Source: Methanosarcinales archaeon ex4572_44
GTDB lineage: Archaea > Halobacteriota > Methanosarcinia > Methanosarcinales > EX4572-44
DNA: 31,159 nt
NCBI GenBank assembly: GCA_002254825.2
Contig: NJEL02000005.1
Location: 1-31,159 of the forward strand
Direction: 5' to 3'
Of the stretch, positions 1 to 7,922 are shown piece by piece (position 1 is the first letter of the stretch; every line of letters starts with the position of its first letter). The notes under the pieces were generated by a model, which saw only the letters and a program-made list of their open reading frames with translations, was not told where the DNA came from and did not search any database. A program made the translations under genes and the position numbers.

Positions 1-145
1 AGACAAAGGTTAAAGATATCTGTATACTTTCGATTGCTTCTCCAGTTTCTTCTGCTGCCGCTGCAGGCAGAGCCAGTAGTGATAGTGCCAACAGAGTCAA
101 TAGAAGTCTTTGAAATTTCTTTTTGTTTGTTCCATCTGATACCAT
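1..145 (-). CDS. N-terminus of a secreted or lipid-anchored protein (partial)
   Basis: Only the first 48 codons lie in the window; the gene runs off the left edge. The reading starts MVSDGTNKKKFQRLL and continues with a hydrophobic stretch (LLTLLALSLLALPAAAA) followed by EETGEAIES. A basic n-region, hydrophobic h-region and Ala-rich c-region make a classical Sec signal peptide with likely cleavage after the Ala run. A GAGG lies about 10 nt upstream of the ATG and supports this start. The mature protein is almost entirely outside the window, so no function can be given. Confidence 0.6.
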   Translation of the reverse strand, partial: MVSDGTNKKKFQRLLLTLLALSLLALPAAAAEETGEAIESIQISLTFV

Positions 146-246
146 CTTTGGTACGTCCTCTTTAAACAATCGATTAGGCTACTTAATTCGTAAACAAGGT
201 GTAAATAACCAATAGATCGTAGCATAATAAGATAAATCGATAGATG

Positions 247-1155
247 TTATAACGAGGTAGTTGAGTTGAGTTCTATCTCTGCATTTCCGAGAGTGGTTAT
301 TTTTTCTGGCAAAAGACCTGTTTTTGCGTTTAATATCAGTTCTGCTATTTCACATGTGAGTATCTGGCTTATTGGTACGATTGAAGTTGTTGGCCGAGGA
401 TTGACATCTATCACGTAGGGTTGATCGCCGTTCACGATGTCAACGCCCGTGTATCCCCTGCATCCAATGGCTCTAACAGTCTCTGTTGCGATCTTCAGAA
501 CCTCTTCTCTGTTTTTAACTTCCCATGGCGTCTGGTTTCCATGATATGTAATCGTATTGTCGTTTTGGCGTATGATCTGGCGGTTTATTGTGAGTGGGAG
601 TGTTGTCTCGCCTTTTATCAGGCTTACGCTGATATGTTCCCCTTGGATGTATTCTGTGGCTACAAATCCTGGCGGGATTTTCTCTGTACTTTTGAGATCC
701 ACCACTCTCACGTCTTCACCGCCGCAACCGTATCTCGGTTTTATCACCCATTTCCCGGTTGGCACTTCGTCGATCATGGTTTGTGGCGCTGGGATCTTGT
801 GTTGTTTCAATATTTTGGTGCAGGAGAGCTTGTCAGCAGATATGCGTACTGCGTCTGGTGGAGATCCAAGGTTGCAGGTGTGATCTTCGAGAACCTCTGT
901 TGCTTCGTAGAGCAGGTCATCAGGTGCTATCACAATCCCTGCGTCACACCTGTTTGCGTGTGTGAGTGCTTCTGTGAAGCTTTCATCGGTGAAGAGTGGT
1001 TTTCCAGATGGAAGTCTTGTGTTCATCGTTGGGTAGTGAGTGGTGTGCCCACATCGCTGGAAGCTTGTTACGAGTGTATTCAGCATTGCAGAGCCTTCTT
1101 CTATCAGGTCTGGATTGCCATTTGCAACCGCATACTCTGCAATAAAAACATGCAT
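247..1155 (-). CDS. mfnD: Tyramine--L-glutamate ligase, ATP-grasp (methanofuran biosynthesis)
   Basis: A 302-residue ATP-grasp protein. Known of the family: MfnD joins L-glutamate to tyramine with ATP, an early step in methanofuran, the C1 carrier for formyl transfer. Seen: the ATP-grasp core with WVIKPRYGCGGEDVRVV (nucleotide-binding Lys and Gly-rich loop, about residues 134-150), ATEYIQGEHISVSLI, and the metal-binding end GYTGVDIVNGDQPYVIDVNPRP. Length matches archaeal MfnD (about 290-300). A TATA-like box 22-30 bp upstream of the ATG, with no Shine-Dalgarno, suggests a leaderless mRNA. The sense strand becomes A+C-rich toward the 3' end. Alternative: another small ATP-grasp ligase of the CarB-like group. 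Confidence 0.75.
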   Translation of the reverse strand: MHVFIAEYAVANGNPDLIEEGSAMLNTLVTSFQRCGHTTHYPTMNTRLPSGKPLFTDESFTEALTHANRCDAGIVIAPDDLLYEATEVLEDHTCNLGSPPDAVRISADKLSCTKILKQHKIPAPQTMIDEVPTGKWVIKPRYGCGGEDVRVVDLKSTEKIPPGFVATEYIQGEHISVSLIKGETTLPLTINRQIIRQNDNTITYHGNQTPWEVKNREEVLKIATETVRAIGCRGYTGVDIVNGDQPYVIDVNPRPTTSIVPISQILTCEIAELILNAKTGLLPEKITTLGNAEIELNSTTSL

Positions 1156-1176
1156 ACAAGCAAAGAAGAGTTTTAG

Positions 1177-1185
1177 CTTATATTT
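1177..1185 (-). promoter_or_regulatory. TATA box of mfnD
   Basis: The sense sequence AAATATAAG lies 22-30 nt upstream of the mfnD ATG, which places the transcription start at or next to the start codon. The rest of the 1156-1387 gap is AT-rich with no supported gene. Confidence 0.5.
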
Positions 1186-1387
1186 GAACCTATTGTTTCA
1201 AGGCAATTGTAAAATTCTTGAGTGGCGATGGCGGCGTCAATATTACGGATTCCGATTCGTTGAAGTCCATGCTATCGAAAGAGTGCATGAGTTTATTGTG
1301 ATTTGCCCTGATTATAAATATAATTCTATATATTAATTTTTATAAGTTTTTGAATAGATTTTGATCTTCACGATGATGCACTCCCAA

Positions 1388-2455
1388 TCACTCAGTTTCT
1401 TCTATCTCTAAAAAATTATATATCTGTTCCATCGCAAGGTTGTCATGCAGCAGGTCTGTGAGACTCCTGTATGGGTCTTCTCTCCTGGTTATCGGGGTAT
1501 AGGTAAGATTTTTTCTCTCGTGTAGGAATCCTAGTAGAGCGTTTGTGATCTCCCGGTTTTCGAAGAGTCCGTGGAGGTAGGTTCCGATCACAAGACCGCG
1601 CTTATCGGTGCATCCATCATCGCCAAATGCTGGTTCTTCGTTGTGACTCGTGGTTCCCATGTGTATCTCGTACCCGCGCACTTTGCATCCCTTGACCCTT
1701 CCAAGTATTGGCCCATCAGCGGTGACGATTTTGGTTACCTGTTCTGTATATTTGTGGTATTCTTCGAATCTGGTCTCGGCGTTGAGCAACCCGAGCCCTT
1801 GAAGGACGGTGTGGGTCTCTGCTGTGCTCTCGATAGCTCTGTCTGTTATCGTACTCGTTAGCATCTGGTATCCTCCGCAAATTCCTATGATGGGTATGCC
1901 TGCCTCTGCACATCTCTTTATCTCTCGGTCCATCCCATATTCTTTTAGCTCCATGAGGTCGTCGATTGTGTTCTTTGTCCCTGGTATTATGACGGCGTCC
2001 ACGCTGCCGAGTGGCTGGTCTGGCTCAAAGTACCTGACACTCGCATGCTCTTCGAGCGGTTCGAAGTCTGTGAAATTGGAGATGTGCGCGAGGCGTATGA
2101 CCGCGATTGTGACACTGCGATCCGCTGGTTCTTTATCTCCGATCGATACTGAGTCCTCTGATGGTATACCGAGTTTGGTGTAGGGAAGTACACCGAGAAT
2201 AGGTATACCTGTGAGTTTTTCAAGCTCTTCTATCCCTGGTGTGAGGAGTGCGGGGTCGCCCCGGAACTTGTTGATTATTATACCTTTTATGAGCGTCTTT
2301 ATATCCTCTGGTAGTAACTGGATCGTTCCATAAAGGCTTGCAAAGACACCCCCTCGCTCGATGTCCCCCACAAGGATGATGGGCGGTTTAAACCTGCGGG
2401 CAACTCCGATGTTAACGATGTCGCGATCATAGAGGTTTATCTCTGCAGCGCCACC
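1388..2455 (-). pseudogene. cobQ: Cobyric acid synthase, 3' fragment (glutamine amidotransferase part)
   Basis: This frame opens at GGAAEINLYDRDIVNIG and carries the rest of the ATPase domain (VGDIERGGVFASLYGTI) and the class I glutaminase-like domain with nucleophile Cys in GICGGYQML and the histidine motif TYLHGLFEN. Cobyric acid synthase (CbiP/CobQ) amidates adenosylcobyrinic a,c-diamide at four carboxylates using glutamine and ATP. It is out of frame with the 5' fragment just upstream, and about 20 residues that normally bridge HSLV and the GAGG-type motif (the V-I-E-G-A strand) are missing at about 2455. The product would feed the cobamide of methyl-H4MPT:CoM methyltransferase. It may be a true pseudogene or an assembly error. 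Confidence 0.8.
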
Positions 2456-2787
2456 AGAGAATGGATCGTTTCATAGTAGTCTCCAGCGCTTTTATCGGCA
2501 TGTATCCTGCCGAGTATTATCACCTGGCTCGCCCGATCCCCTTTCGGTTTGAGCAGTATCGGGTTCATCTCCGCGATCGGTTCCACGCCGGCGGCACGTG
2601 CCTGAACCGCTTGAGAGATCCCAATCTCTGCGCCGTCTCTTGTTATCCACGAGTTGAGGCTCATGTTCTGAGCCTTGAACGGAGCCACACTGTAGCCCTG
2701 CTCTGCAAGAATTCGGCAGATACCAGCAGTAATAATACTCTTGCCTACATGAGACGCCGTCCCAAGTATCATCAACGCTCTCGCCAT
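2437..2787 (-). pseudogene. cobQ: Cobyric acid synthase, 5' fragment (ATPase domain)
   Basis: Starts MARALMILGTASHVGKS, the normal CobQ N-terminus with its P-loop, and continues through AQNMSLNSWITRDGAEIG and ILLKPKGDRASQVI to YYETIHSLV, then runs into a stop (LQR*) because the frame is lost. I take the ATG at 2787; an upstream in-frame ATG would add 13 residues not typical of the family. Together with the 3' fragment it covers nearly all of a roughly 480-residue CobQ, missing about 20 residues at the join. An AT-rich TATA-like stretch sits directly upstream of the ATG. Confidence 0.8.
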
Positions 2788-3043
2788 AATCAAAAAATTA
2801 TACTGTTGGATTTGATCCACAAACAATCCGCATCCGCATGAACGAGTTCAGAGCCTTCCCAACCAGATTATTAATGTACTTCAAAATCCTTAACCTCAAC
2901 ACATCTCATTAGATTTACATAGAAAACTGGCATCACTTAAGAACATAACCTTTAGGTGAACTGAATATGAAAAGTTACAAGATTTTTGCTTCTCCCTTTT
3001 ATCCGATAGTATCTTGAATGATCTGTGTGGATTATGAGAAGTT

Positions 3044-3718
3044 GTGAATCTGTGTTATCTTGCTCTCTCAGAGTTTCAGTGCACTCTTCAGTTGGCTGGG
3101 TGTAATTTCAGTTGCAAGGGTTGTTTCAGTCCTGCAAGGGTAGGGGTTGGCAGGGATGTCTCGGTTGAAAATATTGTGGAGCGTATACCTGGGGATAGGC
3201 GGGTTGTTGTTGCGGGTGGGGAGCCCACATTGCAGGCTCGGGAGTTACGGGGGCTTCTTCTCTTGTTGGGCGGGCGGCGTGTTCTTCTTTCGACCAATGG
3301 GTATTTTTTGAGTGATCGGGTGGTTGAAGGGCTTTCTGGTGCTGAGGTGCATATTGATCTGAAGGCGTATACCGACAGTGTTCACCTGGCGTACACTGGC
3401 TGGAGTAATCTTCCTGTGCTGGAGGCTATTGAGCGATTGTATCGGCATTCTGTCGATTTTGAGGTTGAAACTGTTCTTATACCTCGCGTGGTTGATTTTT
3501 TAGAGGTTGAACGGATTGCAGAGTTTTTATCGTCCATTAGTCGTGATATATCTCTTCGGATTATCAGGTATGTGCCTGTGAATGGTTTTTCGCGGCGTCC
3601 GACCGGGAGAGAGCTTGCTATGGCAGTGGCTCTTGCACAGAAGCATCTTGCTCATGTAACGACATCGGTTGAGGTGCGCAGCCATCCTGTGAATAGTGTG
3701 AAGATTTTCTTTGGGTGA
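3044..3718 (+). CDS. Radical SAM protein, pyruvate-formate-lyase-activase-like
   Basis: A 224-residue radical SAM enzyme. The [4Fe-4S]/SAM motif is CNFSCKGC (CxxxCxxC) near residue 20; AGGEPTL is the glycine-rich SAM motif, and the STNG and DLKAYTD strands are as in PflA-type activases (COG1180). The GTG start is forced: the next in-frame codons upstream hold a stop and no other initiator. The stop overlaps the next gene (GTGA at 3715-3718), so it is probably cotranscribed with the fluoride-channel genes. The substrate cannot be read from the sequence; it might activate a glycyl radical enzyme or modify a peptide. Composition is strongly G+T-rich in sense. Confidence 0.7.
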   Translation: MNLCYLALSEFQCTLQLAGCNFSCKGCFSPARVGVGRDVSVENIVERIPGDRRVVVAGGEPTLQARELRGLLLLLGGRRVLLSTNGYFLSDRVVEGLSGAEVHIDLKAYTDSVHLAYTGWSNLPVLEAIERLYRHSVDFEVETVLIPRVVDFLEVERIAEFLSSISRDISLRIIRYVPVNGFSRRPTGRELAMAVALAQKHLAHVTTSVEVRSHPVNSVKIFFG

Positions 3719-4033
3719 GTGCAGAGTTGAAGGATGTATCTATGAGGTCTGCCGTGGATTATGGTTTGGGCACGGTTCTCTTGATAGCGGGGGGCGGGTT
3801 TGTAGGTAGTGTGCTGCGGGTTCTGGTTTCGGGGGTGTTATCGGGTGTTTCTGGCACGCTTGTTGTGAATGTGTTTTACTACTTTTTCGACTTTTGCTCT
3901 GCAGAGTGCTGGTCTTGGTTTTACAGGTTTTATTGTTAATGTCTTGTTGAATGTGTTCTGTTGTCTGCTTGCTGTTTTTGCCGGGCGTGCTAGCTCAATT
4001 CTCCTGCTCAGGAGGGGTGTTGGTTGGAGTTGA
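3715..4033 (+). pseudogene. crcB: Fluoride channel CrcB/Fluc, first copy, with internal deletion and frameshift
   Basis: The first half starts at GTG 3715, overlapping the radical SAM stop, and reads GGGFVGSVLRVLVSG...GTLVVNV, the N-terminal half of a Fluc subunit. After codon VNV (about 3875) the frame is lost. A second frame, from about 3885 to the TGA at 4031-4033, reads TTFSTFALQSAGLGF and a final membrane helix. Compared with the intact copy next door, about 29 residues (roughly 85 nt) including TM2 and the Gly-rich turn before the Phe box are missing. Fluc channels are dual-topology dimers; paired genes usually make heterodimers, so this defect would matter if real. The stop overlaps the next start as TGATG. 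Confidence 0.75.
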
Positions 4034-4398
4034 TGTTGCTCGTGGTGCTGGTGGGTTTGGGTGGTGGTACTGGTGCAGTGCTGCGGTATGTTGTCTCTGG
4101 CTTTGCATCACGCTGGGGTGATTTTCCCTTAGGGACGCTTGTCGTGAATGTCGTTGGCAGCACGCTGTTGTCCATTGCAGTCTGTCTTCAACCCCCCACT
4201 TCTATTATCTATTTTTTTAATAGTGGTCTGCTTGGTTCTTTCACCACGTTTTCGACCTTCAGTTATGAGACGTTCAGGTTGATTGAGGCTGGCAGATGGT
4301 TGCTGGCGATATCTAATCTGTTGCTGAACCTTGGGCTGTGCGTCACTGGGGTCTTCTTTGGCAGGTGGTTTGTAACAAGGATCATCTTTGGTCTGTGA
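4033..4398 (+). CDS. crcB: Fluoride ion channel/exporter CrcB (Fluc), second copy
   Basis: A roughly 121-residue, four-helix membrane protein. Seen: GGGTGAVLRY in helix 1, GTLVVNVVGS with the conserved Asn, and GLLGSFTTFSTF with the phenylalanine box lining the fluoride pore. It exports fluoride across the cytoplasmic membrane. I choose ATG 4033, which forms a TGATG overlap with the broken first copy; a TTG at 4024 would add three residues. It lies between crcB copy 1 and a DUF190 gene, a known companion of fluoride exporters. I looked for a fluoride riboswitch upstream and saw none. Confidence 0.88.
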   Translation: MLLVVLVGLGGGTGAVLRYVVSGFASRWGDFPLGTLVVNVVGSTLLSIAVCLQPPTSIIYFFNSGLLGSFTTFSTFSYETFRLIEAGRWLLAISNLLLNLGLCVTGVFFGRWFVTRIIFGL

Positions 4399-4455
4399 AG
4401 GAGTGAGTATATATCGTCTGGTGCGCATAGAATATCTGTGTGGCAGTGATTGTAC

Positions 4456-4803
4456 ATGAAGGTGAAGTTGCTTCGAATATATTTTGGAGAGTCTGACAGG
4501 TTTGAGGGCAAGTTTCGATCTGGAACACCTGCATACCATGCAGTTGTTGAGTGCCTACATCGCAATGGTATCAGTGGTGCTACAGTCTTTCGAGGCATTG
4601 AAGGCTATGGCGTGCACAGCATACTCCACACTGCAAGTATACTCAGGCTGAGCGAAGACCTGCCAATAGTGGTTGAAGTGGTTGAAACAGAAGAGCGGTT
4701 GAACCCGATTCTGCCAGAGCTTCTTGAGATCGTGAAGGATGAGCTTGTTCTCCTGATGGATGCTGAGGTGTTGATGGGGCACAAGTTCAAAGAAGATGTT
4801 TGA
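4456..4803 (+). CDS. DUF190 family protein
   Basis: A 115-residue protein starting MKVKLLRIYFGESDRFEGK and containing GATVFRGIEGYG, the family hallmark, then a strand-helix pattern with LPIVVEVVETEERL. DUF190 is a small PII-like ferredoxin-fold family found beside crcB genes; its biochemical role is not established. The ATG at 4456 fits the family start better than the TTG six bases upstream. The 57-nt gap after crcB suggests one transcript. The 3' part is less G+T-rich than the genes upstream. Confidence 0.8.
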   Translation: MKVKLLRIYFGESDRFEGKFRSGTPAYHAVVECLHRNGISGATVFRGIEGYGVHSILHTASILRLSEDLPIVVEVVETEERLNPILPELLEIVKDELVLLMDAEVLMGHKFKEDV

Positions 4804-5003
4804 TCACTTTCGATTTACCTCATTTTAAGTATTTATGATTCAATAATAATTTTTATTAAATTAAAATACTTAAAGTTGAAAATAAAATAAAAAGTTATTA
4901 TAAGACATACGATCACCAAGCACTCTCTATCTCTAATAACAAAAATATAGCTACCAGCTATTAACGCGTGTGTAAAGTGTATGTGAACCGCACATAGAAC
5001 CAA

Positions 5004-5063
5004 GGTTTTAACAGTTCACTTTCTGTGAGCGTTATCTATAAATCCAGCCATACGTAATTACTG
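5004..5063 (-). repeat. Intergenic repeated element, copy A (inverted relative to copy B)
   Basis: Read on the minus strand it begins CAGTAATTACGTATGGCTGG, continues with a TATA-like TTTATAGATAA and ends near AACTGTTAAAACC. By hand alignment about 52 of 60 columns match copy B at 8622-8678. Orientation is opposite to copy B. It might be a promoter-containing small RNA locus, a transposon remnant or a degenerate short gene; nothing in it identifies which. Confidence 0.6.
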
Positions 5064-5078
5064 CGTCATAACATAACT

Positions 5079-5087
5079 ACATATATC
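5079..5087 (+). promoter_or_regulatory. TATA-like box of the nifU-sufC-sufB operon
   Basis: ACATATATC lies about 40 nt upstream of the NifU-like start and would place transcription start near 5107-5110, giving a short leader. Confidence 0.4.
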
Positions 5088-5122
5088 GGATAGGATTATG
5101 TTAAAATAAATTTGGTAGTTGG

Positions 5123-5368
5123 GTGAATATGACGGAAAGCGAAAAGACGAAAGAGAGGGTTGAAGAGGTTATAGGTCTGATAAAGCCGTTCCTGCAGGCC
5201 GATGGCGGGGATGTTGAGCTTGTCAGTGTCGATGAGAGTGGTGTTGTGAAGGTGAAGCTTCAGGGTGCGTGCGCTGGTTGTGCGTTTTCCCATGTGACAC
5301 TTGCGAGTGTAATCGAGCAGCGGATAAAGACAATGGTACCAGAAATTGAACGTGTAGAGGCTGTTTAA
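5123..5368 (+). CDS. NifU-like C-terminal domain Fe-S scaffold protein
   Basis: An 81-residue protein consisting only of the NifU C-terminal (Nfu) domain: IKPFLQADGGDVELV near the N-terminus and the cluster-binding pair in CAGCAFSHVTL (CxxC). It carries or transfers [4Fe-4S] clusters in the cytoplasm. The GTG at 5123 and an in-frame ATG at 5129 are both possible; the difference is two residues. Its last base is the first base of sufC, so the two are almost certainly translationally coupled, and the neighbours place it in Suf-type Fe-S assembly. Confidence 0.88.
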   Translation: MNMTESEKTKERVEEVIGLIKPFLQADGGDVELVSVDESGVVKVKLQGACAGCAFSHVTLASVIEQRIKTMVPEIERVEAV

Positions 5369-6117
5369 TGTTGGAAATTCAGAATCTATCAGCTGAAGTT
5401 TCTGGAAAACGTATATTGAATGATTTAAACATTCATATTGGAGATGGCGAGGTGCACGTCTTGTTTGGTGCGAACGGGTCAGGTAAGACCACGCTCTTCT
5501 TAACGATCCTTGGATTTCCTGGTTATGACGTTGTTGAGGGAAAGATCTACTTCAAGGGTGTTGATGTAACCGAGCTTGATACTGAGAAGCGTGTGAAGCT
5601 TGGGATGGGCGTGTCCTTCCAGCATCCACCAGAGATCAGGGGTGTGAAGCTCGGTGATGTTGTGGAACATCTCCTTAAGCGCAGGGGAGGAGGTGACGCG
5701 CTAGCGCTTGCTGAGCAGCTGAATCTATCAGAAGAGTTTCTCTCGCGGGATCTGAATCTTGGGTTCTCGGGTGGTGAAGTGAAGCGTTCTGAGATACTCC
5801 AGCTTCTTGCACAGAACCCTGACTTTTTCATGTTCGATGAGCCTGATTCAGGTGTGGATGTTGAGAACGTGGAGCTTCTCGGTAAGATCACAAACGAGAT
5901 GCTTGAACGGGAAAAGCGACCCAGCGAGCGGAAAAAATCTGGGCTCATCATATCACATATCGGCTATATCCTGAACTACATAAAAGCTGATCGAGCACAC
6001 GTGATGCTCAATGGCAGGATTGCATGTTCAGGAATTACTGAAGAGATATACGACCACATTTTGACAGAGGGATTTGAAGGGTGTGTTGCAAGATGTGGGG
6101 GGCGTGATACAGCATGA
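5368..6117 (+). CDS. sufC: Fe-S cluster assembly ATPase SufC
   Basis: A 249-residue ABC ATPase of the SufC family. Walker A is GANGSGKTT (residues 34-42), the signature loop is LGFSGGEVKRSEI (about 131-143) and Walker B is FFMFDEPDSGVD (about 153-164), with the SufC-typical DEPDSG. It powers the SufB scaffold. It overlaps the upstream NifU-like gene by one base and sufB by ATGA (6114-6117). Archaea commonly have this minimal SufBC system; no sufS or sufD is visible here. The sense strand is G+T-rich, shifting to A+C-rich in sufB. Confidence 0.92.
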   Translation: MLEIQNLSAEVSGKRILNDLNIHIGDGEVHVLFGANGSGKTTLFLTILGFPGYDVVEGKIYFKGVDVTELDTEKRVKLGMGVSFQHPPEIRGVKLGDVVEHLLKRRGGGDALALAEQLNLSEEFLSRDLNLGFSGGEVKRSEILQLLAQNPDFFMFDEPDSGVDVENVELLGKITNEMLEREKRPSERKKSGLIISHIGYILNYIKADRAHVMLNGRIACSGITEEIYDHILTEGFEGCVARCGGRDTA

Positions 6118-7280
6118 GTTCTGAAGAAGTTAATATTGAATCTTACAGGACTGAAGGCGGAGAACATGATGAGATAGCATCACTTGAGGTGCTTTCTGAG
6201 TATGAAAACGAGCTTCTTGCGGCAGGGATTGACCCGGAAGAGACCGATCGGTCAGGATCGTTTCTACAACAGGACCACTCGGTTGTATTTGCAAAATCAC
6301 TAATACCCGGGCTTGAAATAATGGCAACAGATGAAGCCCTGGAGAAGTACCCATGGCTTGATGAGTACCACTGGAATCTGGTTTCGCGAGACAAGGACAT
6401 CTACACAAAAGAGGTTGCAGAGCGACCTACCCAAGGGTATTTCCTGCACGCTGAAAAGGGTGCAAAGATCACACTGCCGCTCCAATCATGCCTCTTCATC
6501 TCGAAGGATAAGATACGCCAGAACGTCCATAACATCATAATTGCAGAAGAGGACTCAGAGCTTCATATAATAACAGGATGCACAGTCTCACACAAGATAA
6601 GCTCAGCGCTGCACCTCGGCATATCAGAGTTCTACGTCAAAAAAGGCGCAAAGATCACCTTCACAATGGTTCACAACTGGGCAGGCAAGGTAGAGGTCAG
6701 ACCGAGAAGCGCAGTACAAATAGAGGACGATGGAGTATTTATCAGCAATTATATCATGATGACACCCGTAAAATCCCTTCAGATGTATCCAACCGCCTTC
6801 TGCGTTGGTGAGAATTCACGTGCAACATTCCAGTCAATAATATACGCACCAGGAAACTCGAATATCGATGTGGGCTCACGCATCGTCTTTACTGGAAAAG
6901 GCAGCCGGGGAGACATAGTATCACGGGCAATTGCAACAGACGATGCGCGAATCATGGCGAGAGGAGATCTCGTGGGCGAGGCAGAAGAGACGCGAGGACA
7001 CCTGGAATGCAGAGGACTCATGCTATCCGATAACTCAGTGATCGAATCAATACCAGAACTGAAAGCACGAAAGAAAGATCTCGACCTTTCACACGAGGCA
7101 GCAGTGGGGAAGATTGCAGAAGAAGAGATACGATACATCATGGCGAGAGGATTCTCCGAAGATGAAGCGGTCGGAATGATCATACGAGGATTCCTGAGCC
7201 TCGACATAAAAGGACTTCCAGAAGGCTTGGCACGCGAGACAAAGCGCATGTTCGAGATGACGCTTGATAAGGTGATGTGA
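6114..7280 (+). CDS. sufB: Fe-S cluster scaffold SufB
   Basis: A 388-residue SufB/SufD family protein with the right-handed beta-helix region and the C-terminal helical SufC-binding domain ending in FSEDEAVGMIIRGFLSLDIKGLP. Seen: RGHLECRGLMLSDNS, the C-terminal core motif of the scaffold (its Cys is a likely cluster ligand), and FTGKGSRGDIVSRAIA. It forms the SufB-SufC complex on which Fe-S clusters are built, with sufC directly upstream and overlapping. It is shorter than bacterial SufB (about 470-495), as is usual for archaeal SufBD proteins. Silent positions become A+C-rich toward the 3' end. Confidence 0.9.
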   Translation: MSSEEVNIESYRTEGGEHDEIASLEVLSEYENELLAAGIDPEETDRSGSFLQQDHSVVFAKSLIPGLEIMATDEALEKYPWLDEYHWNLVSRDKDIYTKEVAERPTQGYFLHAEKGAKITLPLQSCLFISKDKIRQNVHNIIIAEEDSELHIITGCTVSHKISSALHLGISEFYVKKGAKITFTMVHNWAGKVEVRPRSAVQIEDDGVFISNYIMMTPVKSLQMYPTAFCVGENSRATFQSIIYAPGNSNIDVGSRIVFTGKGSRGDIVSRAIATDDARIMARGDLVGEAEETRGHLECRGLMLSDNSVIESIPELKARKKDLDLSHEAAVGKIAEEEIRYIMARGFSEDEAVGMIIRGFLSLDIKGLPEGLARETKRMFEMTLDKVM

Positions 7281-7418
7281 GAAGGGCAATTCCCCCATTT
7301 TAATACTCTTTTTCGCATGTGGATTTCCTTATGGTTCTTATTCAGTGCTACATACAACTGGAGAGGCAATTTGTTGGTTTAAGAGTACTTATTTAGCTAA
7401 ATTATGAGATGGTGGTTT

Positions 7419-7760
7419 ATGCCAAGAGAACTCGATGATAAAGATCTGGCGCTCTTAAAGAGGCTTGCTCCAGAACTGGAGGAGATCGTGTGTGAGCAAT
7501 CGAGTGTGCCGTACAGGTCGATACTTCCACCGCTTGCAAACCATTTCTCTGAGAATGCCGATGACTTCAAGAAACGACTGGAGCGATTGAGTGATGATGA
7601 GATCCTGTATCTTGTAGATCTTATTATGGAGGGTTCAGAGAGTTTATCATGCTTAAATCCGGATTATGCAGAGGTCTTCCTGCAGATGGTAGAAGATAAG
7701 ACCTCGAAGAAGACTGCAGAGAGATTGACTGTTATGTATATAGAAGGTGTCTGTGATTAA
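7419..7760 (+). CDS. Small acidic helical protein, function unknown
   Basis: I do not recognise this family. The 113-residue product starts MPRELDDKDLALLKRLAP and is predicted mostly helical and acidic, with SVPYRSILPPLANHFSEN and LSDDEILYLVDLIMEGSESL; three cysteines (EIVCEQ, LSCLN, EGVCD) are scattered. There is no signal peptide or membrane helix. I prefer ATG 7419 because GGTGG lies just upstream; ATG 7404 would add five residues. It stands alone between sufB and the convergent desulforedoxin/rubrerythrin genes. Confidence 0.65.
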   Translation: MPRELDDKDLALLKRLAPELEEIVCEQSSVPYRSILPPLANHFSENADDFKKRLERLSDDEILYLVDLIMEGSESLSCLNPDYAEVFLQMVEDKTSKKTAERLTVMYIEGVCD

Positions 7761-7787
7761 TCGTTTTGGAAATAGATATTTTGAGGC

Positions 7788-7922
7788 TTATGACGCCTCT
7801 TTTATGAGTTCCAGGGGTTGCCCGCAGCAGACAAGCTCTCTAAGCTCTCCGTCTCCAGCTTCTAAGACCTCAACAACGTTTCCACAGATGTTGCATCGGT
7901 AGACCTATTTTAATTTTGTCAT
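7788..7922 (-). pseudogene. Desulforedoxin-like protein with in-frame TAG near its start
   Basis: The frame reads VYRCNICGNVVEVLEAGDGELRELVCCGQPLELIKEAS, a complete desulforedoxin domain: the CxxC pair and the CC pair bind one mononuclear iron (FeCys4). Such domains act alone or at the N-terminus of superoxide reductases. The only plausible start (ATG at 7922, giving MTKLK) is followed by TAG at 7905-7907, exactly where relatives have a residue before V-Y-R-C. A single base change from GAG would restore it. TAG serves as a normal stop elsewhere here (acrB, dsrE-like gene), so pyrrolysine readthrough is unlikely. It is followed upstream by rubrerythrin, a logical oxidative-stress partner. Confidence 0.65.

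Larger units (their letters stand above)
4804..5122. other. AT-rich intergenic region with one copy of a repeated element
   Basis: No gene is supported here. The left part is very AT-rich, compatible with a terminator for the crcB-DUF190 transcript. The middle holds the first copy of the ~60-nt repeated element (5004-5063). The right end carries a TATA-like box for the Fe-S assembly operon. Confidence 0.5.

Noticed and set aside
421..1176. A 251-codon frame opposite mfnD
   Set aside because: It lies antisense to a recognisable ATP-grasp gene and has the Cys/Trp-rich composition of a shadow frame.
2788..3043. Fluoride riboswitch upstream of the radical SAM-crcB operon
   Set aside because: I could not find the conserved pseudoknot and stem sequences of the crcB motif in this gap or inside the operon.
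7905..7907. TAG in desulforedoxin as pyrrolysine
   Set aside because: TAG is used as an ordinary stop by acrB and the DsrE-like gene, and nothing in the window belongs to the pyrrolysine system.
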